Shown here: positions 8,167 through 16,020 of the stretch, in pieces
How positions within the stretch are numbered: position 1 is the stretch's first letter
Layout of the letters: each line of letters starts with the position of its first letter
Assembly: GCA_003282885.1 (NCBI GenBank)
Contig: QBYJ01000016.1
Span: 1 to 32,541 of the forward strand
Origin: SAR116 cluster bacterium AG-325-F22
Lineage (GTDB): Bacteria; Pseudomonadota; Alphaproteobacteria; Puniceispirillales; Marisalimonadaceae
Direction: 5' to 3'
Length of the DNA stretch: 32,541 nucleotides
The notes under the pieces: generated by a model
Seen by the model: the letters and a program-made list of their open reading frames with translations, nothing else
The model's database searches: none
What the model was told of the DNA's origin: nothing
Position numbers and translations under genes: made by a program

Positions 8167-8700
8167 TCATAATTCTTTATAATAGTAAAAACCAGTTATA
8201 TATTTTCCGTTTATAAAAACTGATTTTGGATTAACTCCAGACTTAATAAAGCCTGCTTGTTCATATAATTGTATAGCTCTAGATTGAGTCTCTCTGACTT
8301 CAAGATTCATTACTTTAAATCCATCCTGTTTTGCTTTTGTTTCTGCTTTACGAAAAACTTCTTTTGCTAAACCAAAACCTCTTGCCCAAGGAGCAAAGAA
8401 AAAAGTACTTAATATACAAGAATGAGATTGAGCTTCATTGTTTTTAGCAGGTTTTATTAATTGTACCGAACCAGCTATTACATTATCAAGCTTACCTACA
8501 ATCAGCACCCTTTCAGGTATTAGTAAGACCCCTTTCCAATAATTCTGTAATGTTTTAAAAGATGGTGGAGATATCCAACCAAAGCCTCCTCCTCCTATAA
8601 TAGCCTCTTCGGTTGCATCACAGAGTTCTTGCAAATCAACTTTATCTAAGTTTTTGCAGATCTCAGCATTTATATTGTATTTCTTAGTAAGTTTTTGCAT
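8167..8700 (-). CDS. GNAT-family N-acetyltransferase inside the his run
   Basis: A 177-aa single-domain GNAT protein. RGFGLA (107-112) fits the acetyl-CoA pyrophosphate loop R/QxxGxG/A. ILSTFFFAPWARG is the preceding beta-4 strand, and LYEQAGFIKSG the beta-5/alpha-4 region common to the superfamily. The N-terminal ATEEAIIGGGGFGWISPP segment is unusual and probably shapes the acceptor site. It lies between hisH (15 nt upstream) and hisA (1 nt downstream), so it is co-expressed with histidine enzymes. No step of the standard pathway needs an acetyltransferase. Its substrate cannot be told from sequence: a metabolite such as an amino acid or amine, or a protein N-terminus, are all possible. Confidence 0.9.
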   Translation of the reverse strand: MQKLTKKYNINAEICKNLDKVDLQELCDATEEAIIGGGGFGWISPPSFKTLQNYWKGVLLIPERVLIVGKLDNVIAGSVQLIKPAKNNEAQSHSCILSTFFFAPWARGFGLAKEVFRKAETKAKQDGFKVMNLEVRETQSRAIQLYEQAGFIKSGVNPKSVFINGKYITGFYYYKEL

Positions 8701-8715
8701 TAATTTTCTTTTTAA

Positions 8716-9375
8716 TTAAAGTTTCCATTTTAGCCAGTTTGAAATTAATTTTTGACCTGACAAGCTGCTTTTTTCTGGATGAAACTGAACTCCTAAATAA
8801 TTTTCTTGGCCAACAATTGCAGGGATTTGATGACAATAATTGGTACTAGCTATTAATTGACTTGTTTCACTGGTTTTCAGATAGTAAGAATGTACAAAAT
8901 AATATTGGTCTTTTTCACTTATATTTTCAAGTATTGGATGACAAATATATTTTAGATTAAGACTATTCCATCCCATGTGAGGTACTTTATAGTTTCTTCC
9001 AAGATAATCTTTACCAACTGCTTTTATTTTACTAAAATTACCACTCAACCAGCCAAACCCAGGAGTCCTCATTTTTTCTAAACTATAATCAAACATCAAT
9101 TGCATTCCAACACAAATACCAAGAAACTTTTTCTTTTTATGAATAACTTGTTCAGATAAAACATCAATCAATCCCTTAGTGTTTTGTAGGCCTTTTTTAC
9201 AATCAGGATAAGAACCAACGCCGGGTAAAACCAAATAATCTGCATTAGAGATTGTGTGAAGATTATTTGTTACTTCAATGTTACACTTTAAATTATTATC
9301 AGTAATTGAATTTAGGAAAGCATTTTCGACAGACCTAAGATTGCCAGACCCATAGTCTATTATTATTAACTTCAT
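8716..9375 (-). CDS. hisH: Imidazole glycerol phosphate synthase, glutamine amidotransferase subunit
   Basis: A 219-aa class I glutaminase that feeds ammonia to HisF. The nucleophile Cys88 sits in LGICVGMQLMF; His199 and Glu201 in GVQFHPEKS complete the triad. The N-terminus IIDYGSGNLRSV and PGVGSYPDC (oxyanion strand) are family-typical. The ATG is 1 nt after the hisB stop, consistent with one operon. Nothing is missing relative to the family. Confidence 0.97.
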   Translation of the reverse strand: MKLIIIDYGSGNLRSVENAFLNSITDNNLKCNIEVTNNLHTISNADYLVLPGVGSYPDCKKGLQNTKGLIDVLSEQVIHKKKKFLGICVGMQLMFDYSLEKMRTPGFGWLSGNFSKIKAVGKDYLGRNYKVPHMGWNSLNLKYICHPILENISEKDQYYFVHSYYLKTSETSQLIASTNYCHQIPAIVGQENYLGVQFHPEKSSLSGQKLISNWLKWKL

Positions 9376-9376
9376 G

Positions 9377-9988
9377 CTAACTGTTTCCTAATAATGTTCC
9401 TTTAGTCGATGGTATATTATCTAAGTTATCTAAATCAAAATTTATAGCATTTCTTAAACTTATTGCTAATGCTTTAAAACAAGACTCAATAATATGATGA
9501 GTGTTTGTGCCATAAAGGTTTTCAATATGTAAGGTAAATCCGCCAGATTGTGAAAATGCTTGGAAAAACTCTCTGAATATTTCTGTTTCAATATTTTTAA
9601 TTAATACATTTGGTAAAAAAACATTCCAAATAAGCCATGGACGACCTGATATATCAATGCAACATCTCGTAAGGCATTCGTCCATAGGTAAATAATTAAA
9701 ACTGTACCTCTTTATGCCCCTTTTGTCTCCTAATGCTTCTTTAATAGCGTTGCCTAGGGCCCAACCACAATCTTCTATAGTATGGTGGGCATCCACTTTC
9801 AAATCACCAATACATTCCAATTCTAAATCGATTAAACTGTGCTTCGACAATTGTTCAAGCATGTGGTCAAAAAAAGGCAAGCCTGTAGAAATGGAATTAA
9901 TACCTTTTCCATCTAAGTTAACTTTGATGTTAATTTTCGTTTCGTTAGTGTTTCTAATGACTGTTGAGACTCTATTTGAATGTTTCAT
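9377..9988 (-). CDS. hisB: Imidazoleglycerol-phosphate dehydratase
   Basis: A 203-aa monofunctional dehydratase converting imidazole glycerol phosphate to imidazole acetol phosphate. The duplicated metal-binding signature is visible: DHMLEQLSKH and DAHHTIED (66-73) in the first half, and THHIIESCFKALA in the second. No histidinol-phosphatase domain is fused, as expected in alphaproteobacteria. It starts 14 nt after the smr gene stop, so smr and timA may be transcribed with the his genes. hisG, hisD, hisC, hisI and a histidinol phosphatase are not in the window. Confidence 0.97.
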   Translation of the reverse strand: MKHSNRVSTVIRNTNETKINIKVNLDGKGINSISTGLPFFDHMLEQLSKHSLIDLELECIGDLKVDAHHTIEDCGWALGNAIKEALGDKRGIKRYSFNYLPMDECLTRCCIDISGRPWLIWNVFLPNVLIKNIETEIFREFFQAFSQSGGFTLHIENLYGTNTHHIIESCFKALAISLRNAINFDLDNLDNIPSTKGTLLGNS

Positions 9989-10002
9989 AAATTATCCAAA
10001 AA

Positions 10003-10473
10003 CTATATAAATCTATGTTTGTGTTTATGTTTATTTTTAATTCTAACCAATATTGCACCTTCACCACCAAGTCTTTTTGTAGCTGTTTCAAAGTTGACCA
10101 AAAATTTTATTAGTGTTTTTTCATTTAACCATAAAGGGACTTCTTTTTTTAAAAGGCCATTATTATTATGTCCTTTACCAGTTATAATCAATATATTTCT
10201 TATATTCTTTTCGTAAGCGTTTAATATGTATTTTTGTAGAGTTATTTTAGCAGCATGCAATCTATAACCATGAAGATCTATAAATCCGTCTGGCTCTAAC
10301 TTCCCTTGTTTAATCTGCTTAAAGTGACTTGGCGATAAAGTTTTTCTGGATTTTATATATTTTGATCTTAATGTATGGCTTTTTTTATTAATCTGGAAAT
10401 TTATCCTTACATTATTTAAATTAGTAATATAATTTTCCCATGTTCTCTTATCGTCTTTTGAAATAGAGGACAT
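10003..10473 (-). CDS. Smr/MutS2 C-terminal domain protein
   Basis: A 156-aa protein with a basic N-terminal half and an Smr domain (about residues 75-150) marked by DLHGYRLHAA and IITGKGHNN, the DLHG and TGKG motifs of the family. Stand-alone Smr proteins are linked to nuclease activity and, more recently, ribosome-collision rescue; which applies here is unknown. The C-terminus is a His/Lys-rich tail (KNKHKHKH). It lies 3 nt downstream of the Tim44-like gene. In many alphaproteobacteria an mltA murein transglycosylase gene separates the two, and that gene is absent here. Confidence 0.88.
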   Translation of the reverse strand: MSSISKDDKRTWENYITNLNNVRINFQINKKSHTLRSKYIKSRKTLSPSHFKQIKQGKLEPDGFIDLHGYRLHAAKITLQKYILNAYEKNIRNILIITGKGHNNNGLLKKEVPLWLNEKTLIKFLVNFETATKRLGGEGAILVRIKNKHKHKHRFI

Positions 10474-10476
10474 TTT

Positions 10477-11106
10477 TTAAAAACTTTTTGTTTCAATTAA
10501 AGTCCAATTATTATTTTGATCATTTATTTTCTTTTCAAAAACCCATTCATCTTTGACAAGAATTTCTTTATCCGTATCTCCATCAATAATTTTGTCATTT
10601 TTATCCATTAATGCTGTAATTTGCAACGTTTCAAAGATAACGTTAATTTTTATTGAAGTTTTAGTTATAATTGAGGATACAATCTTGTTTTTTTCAATAG
10701 ATATTAAATCAATGATTAATGTTTCATCTTCTTTATTTCTATCATCAATTGCTACTTTAAAACTTTTTAAAACTGATGGTTTTATATAATCTTTTACCCT
10801 GTCTAAATTGCCACTTACGAAACCTTTAAGAACCATCTCAAAAAATGTTTTTGAGCCATTTAAAAAATTAACCATATCAAAATTAGAATCTACTTTTGTA
10901 ATTTTATCAATTTCTGTATTAATTGAGATATTTTTGTTAGATTTTAATGGAAGCACATTTGAATGTTGCTTAGTTTGTCTTTTTTCATTCAAACCATTTT
11001 CTTCAAAATCAGTCTTTGTACCTAATATATTTTTTAATCTAAAAATTAAAAAAATTGCTATAACTCCAAAAATCAATATATCTAAGTATGGAATTCCATT
11101 TTGCAT
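10477..11106 (-). CDS. timA: Tim44/TimA-like membrane-anchored protein
   Basis: A 209-aa protein with one N-terminal membrane segment (about residues 8-28), a charged Lys/Asn-rich linker to about 75, and a C-terminal Tim44-like domain including FFEMVLKGFVSGNLDRVKDY and the closing WVFEKKINDQNNNWTLIET strand. Alphaproteobacterial TimA is the proposed ancestor of mitochondrial Tim44. It conventionally lies beside secB near the origin, exactly as here. Its role is poorly defined, possibly an inner-membrane adaptor. It is divergent from secB across a 126-nt spacer. The usual fxsA gene between secB and timA is missing. Confidence 0.82.
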   Translation of the reverse strand: MQNGIPYLDILIFGVIAIFLIFRLKNILGTKTDFEENGLNEKRQTKQHSNVLPLKSNKNISINTEIDKITKVDSNFDMVNFLNGSKTFFEMVLKGFVSGNLDRVKDYIKPSVLKSFKVAIDDRNKEDETLIIDLISIEKNKIVSSIITKTSIKINVIFETLQITALMDKNDKIIDGDTDKEILVKDEWVFEKKINDQNNNWTLIETKSF

Positions 11107-11122
11107 GTTTACGACACCATTG

Positions 11123-11152
11123 TTGTTGTTAGTTTAATTTAATTGTTATAAT
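11123..11152 (+). promoter_or_regulatory. Candidate sigma-70 promoter for secB
   Basis: The 126-nt spacer between divergent timA and secB contains TTGTTG (11123-11128) and a consensus TATAAT (11147-11152) 18 bp apart on the plus strand, about 80 nt upstream of the secB ATG. In sequence this AT-rich such matches occur by chance, so this is a candidate only. The rest of the spacer shows no hairpin or small gene. Confidence 0.3.
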
Positions 11153-11232
11153 ATAAAAACAATTTTAAAAATTAATGTTTATTAAAACTGATTTAATTTA
11201 TATTAATTAAAATAAGTAATTTAGTGTGTTTG

Positions 11233-11661
11233 ATGATTAAAGTAAATGAAAATAAGAAGCCTAGTGTAAAATTAATTAAACATTATATCAAGGATCTATC
11301 GTTTGAAAATCCCCAGTCTATTAATGAAAATAATCTAGAAAATAATAATAATAATAATTTGTCTCAAAATATGAGTTTTATTCACTCGTCTTATGAAAAC
11401 AGTTTTTTTAGTGTAGTTATAAAATTTGCTTGCGAATGTTCATCTAAACAAAATGGCAATAAACTTTTTGTTTTAGAGTTAGATTATTTTGGTTTTTTTA
11501 AAATTATTGATGACAACACACATAGCCAAACTGAATTGGCAAAAAAAGGCGTTAAATTAATTCTTCCTTTCGTACAGTCAGTAATTAAAGATGTTACTAA
11601 TAAAGGTGGAAGCACACCTATTTCTATAGAAGAAGTTAATTTAGATCTAATAAAAGACTAA
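11233..11661 (+). CDS. secB: Protein-export chaperone SecB
   Basis: A 142-aa chaperone that keeps preproteins unfolded and passes them to SecA. HYIKDLSFENPQ is the conserved first strand, LFVLELDYFGFFKI the second-strand block, and LPFVQSVIKDVTNKGG the C-terminal helix. An in-frame GTG at 11224 could extend it by three residues; the ATG at 11233 is preferred because it matches the usual family N-terminus. The loop after the first strand is a low-complexity Asn stretch encoded by about six AAT repeats (around 11342-11360), where the family normally has a more complex segment. The 3' end overlaps convergent dnaQ by 4 bp. Confidence 0.92.
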   Translation: MIKVNENKKPSVKLIKHYIKDLSFENPQSINENNLENNNNNNLSQNMSFIHSSYENSFFSVVIKFACECSSKQNGNKLFVLELDYFGFFKIIDDNTHSQTELAKKGVKLILPFVQSVIKDVTNKGGSTPISIEEVNLDLIKD

Positions 11662-12368
11662 AACTTTAATTCCTTCCAAATACTATTTGGTATATCTTTT
11701 ATACTCTTCTTGTGTAATTCGTTGTCATAAGTATTGAGAGAAATATTTTTTTGAGCTCTTTTTTCATTATTCTTGTATAAGCTTTCGATATTTATAGGTG
11801 TGTTTTCAAAATCTAAATCCGAAGTATTATCTTGGTCATTAAAGTTCAGTTTTGTTTGTTTTCCTCCAATAAGTTCTAAATAGACTTGTGCTAACAATTT
11901 AGCGTCCTTAATTGCACCATGTATTTCACGATGAGAAATATCTAAATTAAATTTTCTACATAAAGAGTCTAGACTTACAGATTGACCAACAAATTTTTTT
12001 TTTGCTAACAATAATGTATCAATTACAGAATGCTCACATAGTTCCGTTTTATTACATTTCCTTAGCTCTGAATTAATAAACCCAACATCAAAAGAGGCAT
12101 TATGTATAATAATTTTACTATCTGAAATAAAGTTAACAAATTGATCTACAATTTCAGCAAATTTAGGCTTGTCCTTTAAAAATTCCGCGGTTAGCCCATG
12201 AATTTTTAGTGCTTGAAAGTTAGATTCCTTTTCAGGATTTAGATAATAATGAAAACAGTTACCCGTTTGAACATGATTTTCTAATTCTACAATACCAATC
12301 TCAATTATTCGATCTCCATTGTTGACATCTAACCCTGTTGTTTCAGTATCTAGAACTATTTCCCTCAT
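11658..12368 (-). CDS. dnaQ: DNA polymerase III epsilon subunit (proofreading exonuclease)
   Basis: A 236-aa DEDDh 3'-5' exonuclease. Exo I is DTET (7-10), Exo II is HNASFDVGF, and Exo III is HGAIKDAKL with the catalytic His and Asp. After the nuclease domain QTKLNF resembles the QxxLxF clamp-binding motif found at the same place in E. coli epsilon. A polar linker then leads to a C-terminal helix ending IWKEL, the probable contact with the polymerase alpha subunit. Its ATG overlaps the coaE stop by 4 nt, so the two are translationally coupled. Position next to the origin matches other alphaproteobacteria. Confidence 0.96.
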   Translation of the reverse strand: MREIVLDTETTGLDVNNGDRIIEIGIVELENHVQTGNCFHYYLNPEKESNFQALKIHGLTAEFLKDKPKFAEIVDQFVNFISDSKIIIHNASFDVGFINSELRKCNKTELCEHSVIDTLLLAKKKFVGQSVSLDSLCRKFNLDISHREIHGAIKDAKLLAQVYLELIGGKQTKLNFNDQDNTSDLDFENTPINIESLYKNNEKRAQKNISLNTYDNELHKKSIKDIPNSIWKELKF

Positions 12369-12979
12369 AGATGTAAAATTCTCCTTTTAAAAATTATCGT
12401 TAGTAAATATCCAATAATTATAATAAAGCTTATAACTTTTCCATAAGATGTTGTCACTAAATATGGATTTTTTTTTCTTTTCTTCTCAGTACTCCATTGA
12501 GCCTTTTTAATAAGATTTAATTTTTCTTCGGTCATGCCAGACCTTCCTAAAACTCTTTTTTTTTGTGTTTCTTCATTTGTATAAGCTAAAAATATATCAT
12601 CACAAAACTTATCACCTCCCGTTTCGTATAACAATGGTACATCAAGGGCTACTATGAATGATTTTCTTACATTTTTAAAAAATAGATTTCTTCGCTCTTT
12701 AACACGTGGGTGTATAATTTTTTCAAGTATTCTTCTATTTTTTTTGTTAGTAAAAATTTTTTCACTTAATAAATGTTTACTTATTTTTTGTTTGCTTTTT
12801 TGAGTTTGTACAACTTCTGGCCAAATATCACATATTTGTTTTTGAACTATACTATGGTTTTGCAATAGATATTTAACTTCTCTATCTGAGTCAAACACAG
12901 GTATATTTAAACGCATCAACATTTTAGCAATTGTTGACTTCCCCATTCCTATGGAACCTGTAATACCTATTATAATCAT
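12365..12979 (-). CDS. coaE: Dephospho-CoA kinase
   Basis: A 204-aa P-loop kinase that phosphorylates dephospho-CoA, the last step of coenzyme A synthesis. GSIGMGKS (8-15) is the Walker A motif, FDSDREVK the substrate-binding DxD-like region, and IHPRVKERR and ALDVPLLYETGGD the conserved middle blocks. The C-terminus is more hydrophobic and basic than usual (a run of Ile/Leu, then FKRR) and could be a membrane-associating tail, but this is uncertain. It is the first minus-strand gene left of the origin spacer. The aroE and maf genes that commonly separate coaE from the alphaproteobacterial origin are absent. Confidence 0.95.
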   Translation of the reverse strand: MIIIGITGSIGMGKSTIAKMLMRLNIPVFDSDREVKYLLQNHSIVQKQICDIWPEVVQTQKSKQKISKHLLSEKIFTNKKNRRILEKIIHPRVKERRNLFFKNVRKSFIVALDVPLLYETGGDKFCDDIFLAYTNEETQKKRVLGRSGMTEEKLNLIKKAQWSTEKKRKKNPYLVTTSYGKVISFIIIIGYLLTIIFKRRILHL

Positions 12980-13253
12980 CAGTGTTTTTTTGTCTGTTAA
13001 TAAACTGTTGATAGTAATTTCTTATTTTTTAATAATTTAATAAACAAGAATATATTATGCATTTATTATTATTTTAACAACATCTGAATAAATAGAAAAA
13101 TTTTAATATAAATTGTTAATAAACTTAATTTTTTATTATATGTAAACAAACTATGTTATAAAAACCTGTGGATAGTTGATTTATTAATTTTTTTCCACAC
13201 AATTATACATGCTACTACTACAAAGTTAAAATAATTTAAAAAAGTTCACAATT
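12980..13253. other. Probable chromosomal replication origin (oriC)
   Basis: A 274-bp spacer between divergent coaE and hemE, extremely AT-rich. Near-consensus DnaA boxes: CTATCCACA on the minus strand (13167-13175) and TTTTCCACA on the plus strand (13191-13199), each one mismatch from TTATCCACA and facing each other across 15 bp. Two weaker TTATTAACA boxes on the minus strand (12995-13003, 13114-13122) lie in an exact 12-bp direct repeat. AT-only stretches between them could serve as unwinding elements. hemE beside the origin is the Caulobacter-type arrangement, and genes nearby on both sides mostly read outward. No TTAA-N7-TTAA CtrA site was found by eye. The hemE and coaE promoters must also lie here. 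Confidence 0.75.
12995..13125 (+). repeat. 12-bp direct repeat in the origin spacer
   Basis: TGTTAATAAACT occurs exactly at 12995-13006 and 13114-13125. Each copy contains TGTTAATAA, the reverse complement of the weak DnaA box TTATTAACA. The copies are 119 bp apart and lie on the coaE side of the two stronger boxes. Two exact copies of a 12-mer in AT-rich DNA may be chance, but the location suggests origin function. Confidence 0.5.
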
Positions 13254-14279
13254 ATGAATGACACACTAACAGATTTTTTTAAAGATAGGAACGAGAAAAC
13301 TCCTGTTTGGTTTCTTAGACAAGCTGGAAGGCACATACCTGAGTATTTTAAAATAAGAGAACAGGCTAACAATTTTATTGACTTTTGTTTGAATTCAAAA
13401 TTAGTTGTTCAGAGTACTAAGTTACCTTTAAAATACTATGATCTAGATGCGGCAATCGTTTTTTCAGACATACTAATGATTCCTTGGGCTATGGACAGGA
13501 ATGTAAGATTTATTAAAGGTATTGGTCCACAATTAGAGCCTATGATACCTAATGAGACCAAAATCTTAAAAAACATTAATATTTCAAATAAACTTGAACC
13601 CTTAAAAAACTCCATATTGACCTTAAAAAAGGAATTACCAAAATCCAAAAGTTTAATTGGTTTTGCTGGTGCCCCTTGGACGTTAGCTTGTTATATGATT
13701 GAGGGTCAAAGCAGTAAAGACTTTATCAATACAAGAAAGGCTCTTTGGAATTCAAATAAATGGTTTATGGAATTGCTAGACACGCTATGTATTCATGTTG
13801 CTAATAAATTAGAAATACAAGCTAATGCAGGTGCAGATATATTAATGTTATTTGATTCCTGGTCTCACATGATACCAAATAACTTTTTTCAAGAATGTGC
13901 AATAAATCCTACAGCCAGAATTATTAATATATTAAAATCAAAATATATCCATAAACCCATAATTGGATTACCTTTCAAAGCAGGTGCTTCTCTCATAAAT
14001 TATTCATATGAAAGTAATGTTGATTGTATAGCTCTAGACTGGACTGTAAATTTAAATTGGGCAAAGAAGAATCTTAATCCTTCAGTTGCTATTCAAGGAA
14101 ATCTTGATCCAATTTCACTTATATCATTAAAAACAGATCACTTGGAAAAAAATGTTCTTTCCATTTTGGATATCATGAAAGACAATAAATTTATTTTTAG
14201 TGTGGGTCACGGATTAACTCCAGATTGTAAAATAAAAAATGTCAGAAAGGTCATTGACATTGTTAGAAATTATCAATGA
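13254..14279 (+). CDS. hemE: Uroporphyrinogen III decarboxylase
   Basis: A 341-aa cytosolic enzyme that decarboxylates the four acetate chains of uroporphyrinogen III to give coproporphyrinogen III in heme synthesis. PVWFLRQAGRHIPEY (17-31) holds the substrate-binding Arg residues; AAIVFSDIL carries the catalytic Asp; GFAGAPWTLACYMIEG and the C-terminal VGHGLTPDCKI block are conserved. It is the first gene right of the origin spacer and heads a long plus-strand run. No strong Shine-Dalgarno is seen. The next gene, hemJ, acts later in the same pathway. Confidence 0.97.
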   Translation: MNDTLTDFFKDRNEKTPVWFLRQAGRHIPEYFKIREQANNFIDFCLNSKLVVQSTKLPLKYYDLDAAIVFSDILMIPWAMDRNVRFIKGIGPQLEPMIPNETKILKNINISNKLEPLKNSILTLKKELPKSKSLIGFAGAPWTLACYMIEGQSSKDFINTRKALWNSNKWFMELLDTLCIHVANKLEIQANAGADILMLFDSWSHMIPNNFFQECAINPTARIINILKSKYIHKPIIGLPFKAGASLINYSYESNVDCIALDWTVNLNWAKKNLNPSVAIQGNLDPISLISLKTDHLEKNVLSILDIMKDNKFIFSVGHGLTPDCKIKNVRKVIDIVRNYQ

Positions 14280-14290
14280 AAAAAAAATAA

Positions 14291-14731
14291 TTGTATTATG
14301 ATATTATAAAATCTTTACACGTGGTTGCAGTTATATCTTGGATGGTAGGTTTATTATATTTACCTAGGCTTTATGTATATCATAATGATAAAAAGTATTT
14401 GAGCGACTCTGATACTACTTTTCTTCTAATGGAATACCGTCTATTAAAATATATAATGCATCCGGCCTTAATATTAACGTATGTTTTGGGCTTAGTTCTG
14501 ACTTATGAAAACAGTTATCTTTTATCCGAAAAATATTTTTTATTAAAATTAACATTGGTTTTTATTCTTTCATTATTTCACATATATTTATCTATTCTTT
14601 ACAAAGATTTTAAAAAAGGTTATAGATATAAAAAAACTAAGTTTTATAGAATAATTAACGAAATACCGACTTTATTAATGATAGCTATTGTCATACTAAT
14701 TACGGTAAAACCAGATCTCCAAATTACTTAG
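14291..14731 (+). CDS. hemJ: Protoporphyrinogen IX oxidase HemJ
   Basis: A 146-aa integral membrane protein with about four transmembrane helices. LHVVAVISWMVGLLYLPRLYVYH at the N-terminus contains the conserved His10 and the GLLYLPRLxVYH signature of HemJ, the oxygen-linked protoporphyrinogen oxidase used by bacteria without HemG/HemY. The start is TTG at 14291: the TTG-initiated N-terminus aligns with the usual MxYY..IKSLH beginning, and the nearby ATG at 14298 is out of frame. It is 11 nt downstream of hemE and serves the same pathway; hemH is not found here. Confidence 0.93.
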   Translation: MYYDIIKSLHVVAVISWMVGLLYLPRLYVYHNDKKYLSDSDTTFLLMEYRLLKYIMHPALILTYVLGLVLTYENSYLLSEKYFLLKLTLVFILSLFHIYLSILYKDFKKGYRYKKTKFYRIINEIPTLLMIAIVILITVKPDLQIT

Positions 14732-14754
14732 CAACCCCCCTGTACGAGAATTAA

Positions 14755-16014
14755 ATGCACTTAAAAGACTTAAAAGCTAAAACTCCCTCTGATTTATTAA
14801 TATATGCAGAAAGTTTAGATATAGAGAATGCTAGCACTTTAAGAAAACAAGATATGATGTTTGCTTGTTTAAAAAAGCTAGCCTCAAATGATATTGCAAT
14901 ATATGGAGATGGAGTTTTAGAAGTATTGTCAGATGGTTTTGGTTTTCTACGATCACCTGAATCCAACTATTTAGCTGGTCCAGATGACATATATATCTCA
15001 CCTAATCAAGTAAGGAAGTTTGGTTTAAGAACTGGAGATACTGTAGAAGGTCAGATAAGAGCTCCAAAAGATGGAGAAAGATATTTTGCTTTATTAAAAG
15101 TTGAAACTATAAATTTTGAATCACCAGAGTCTGTTAGGCATAGAATTAATTTTGACAATTTAACACCTCTTTATCCTCAACATAAGATTAATTTTGAAAC
15201 TGAGTTTGATCCCAATAATAAGGATATAACAACAAGAGTTGTTGAAATGGTTGCCCCTATGGGAAAAGGACAACGGGGACTGATTGTTGCTCCACCTAGA
15301 ACTGGAAAGACAATGATGCTTCAATCTGTAGCACAAGCAATATCAAAGAATCATCCAGAAATTTACTTAATTGTACTATTAATTGATGAGAGACCAGAAG
15401 AAGTAACTGACATGCAAAGGTCAGTAAATGGAGAAGTAATTAGTTCTACATTTGACGAACCGGCATCAAGACATGTTCAAGTAACCGACATGGTTATTGA
15501 AAAAGCAAAAAGATTAGTTGAACATAAACGTGATGTTGTAATACTGTTAGATTCAATTACTAGGCTTGCAAGAGCGTACAATACTGTTATACCTTCAAGT
15601 GGAAAGGTTTTAACAGGAGGTGTTGATGCTAACGCACTTCAAAGACCAAAACGATTTTTTGGTGCAGCTAGAAACATTGAAGATGGGGGATCTCTTACAA
15701 TAATTGCTACAGCATTAGTAGAAACCGGCTCTAGAATGGACGAAGTAATTTTTGAAGAGTTTAAAGGCACTGGTAATAGCGAAGTTATACTAGACAGAAA
15801 ACTTTCTGATAAGCGCACTTTTCCTGCAATTGATGTAACTAAATCTGGGACAAGAAAAGAGGAACTTTTGGTTGAAAAAGATACTTTATCAAGAATGTGG
15901 GTTTTGAGAAGAATTTTGATGCAGATGGGACCTGTTGAAGCAATGGATTTCTTATCTGATAAGTTAAAACAAAGTAAATCCAACGAAGATTTTTTTCGAG
16001 CAATGAATAAATAG
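14755..16014 (+). CDS. rho: Transcription termination factor Rho
   Basis: A 419-aa hexameric RNA helicase. An N-terminal helical region starts with [13 protein letters not shown]; a cold-shock-like RNA-binding domain spans about 51-115 ([20 protein letters not shown]); the P-loop is APPRTGKTM (179-187), followed by [13 protein letters not shown] and the [13 protein letters not shown] Walker B region, and the [22 protein letters not shown]-loop region. Length matches the compact form without inserts. The ATG lies 23 nt after hemJ. That short spacer includes six consecutive C residues (14735-14740), rare in this sequence. A parS site follows directly after the stop. Confidence 0.98.
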   Translation: MHLKDLKAKTPSDLLIYAESLDIENASTLRKQDMMFACLKKLASNDIAIYGDGVLEVLSDGFGFLRSPESNYLAGPDDIYISPNQVRKFGLRTGDTVEGQIRAPKDGERYFALLKVETINFESPESVRHRINFDNLTPLYPQHKINFETEFDPNNKDITTRVVEMVAPMGKGQRGLIVAPPRTGKTMMLQSVAQAISKNHPEIYLIVLLIDERPEEVTDMQRSVNGEVISSTFDEPASRHVQVTDMVIEKAKRLVEHKRDVVILLDSITRLARAYNTVIPSSGKVLTGGVDANALQRPKRFFGAARNIEDGGSLTIIATALVETGSRMDEVIFEEFKGTGNSEVILDRKLSDKRTFPAIDVTKSGTRKEELLVEKDTLSRMWVLRRILMQMGPVEAMDFLSDKLKQSKSNEDFFRAMNK

Positions 16015-16020
16015 TTAGAG

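Noticed and set aside
12365-12979. coaE C-terminal hydrophobic tail as a fused membrane domain
   Set aside because: The tail is about 20 residues and can be aligned with the normal CoaE C-terminal strand and helix; length of the protein is ordinary.
12980-13253. CtrA binding sites in the origin spacer
   Set aside because: Several TTAA pairs exist, but spacings read are 4, 5 and 9 bases rather than 7; in DNA this AT-rich they are expected by chance.
12703-14323. Two further CACGTG cores (12703-12708 in coaE and 14318-14323 in hemJ) considered as parS
   Set aside because: The flanks do not match GTTT/AAAC, so only the 6-bp core is shared.
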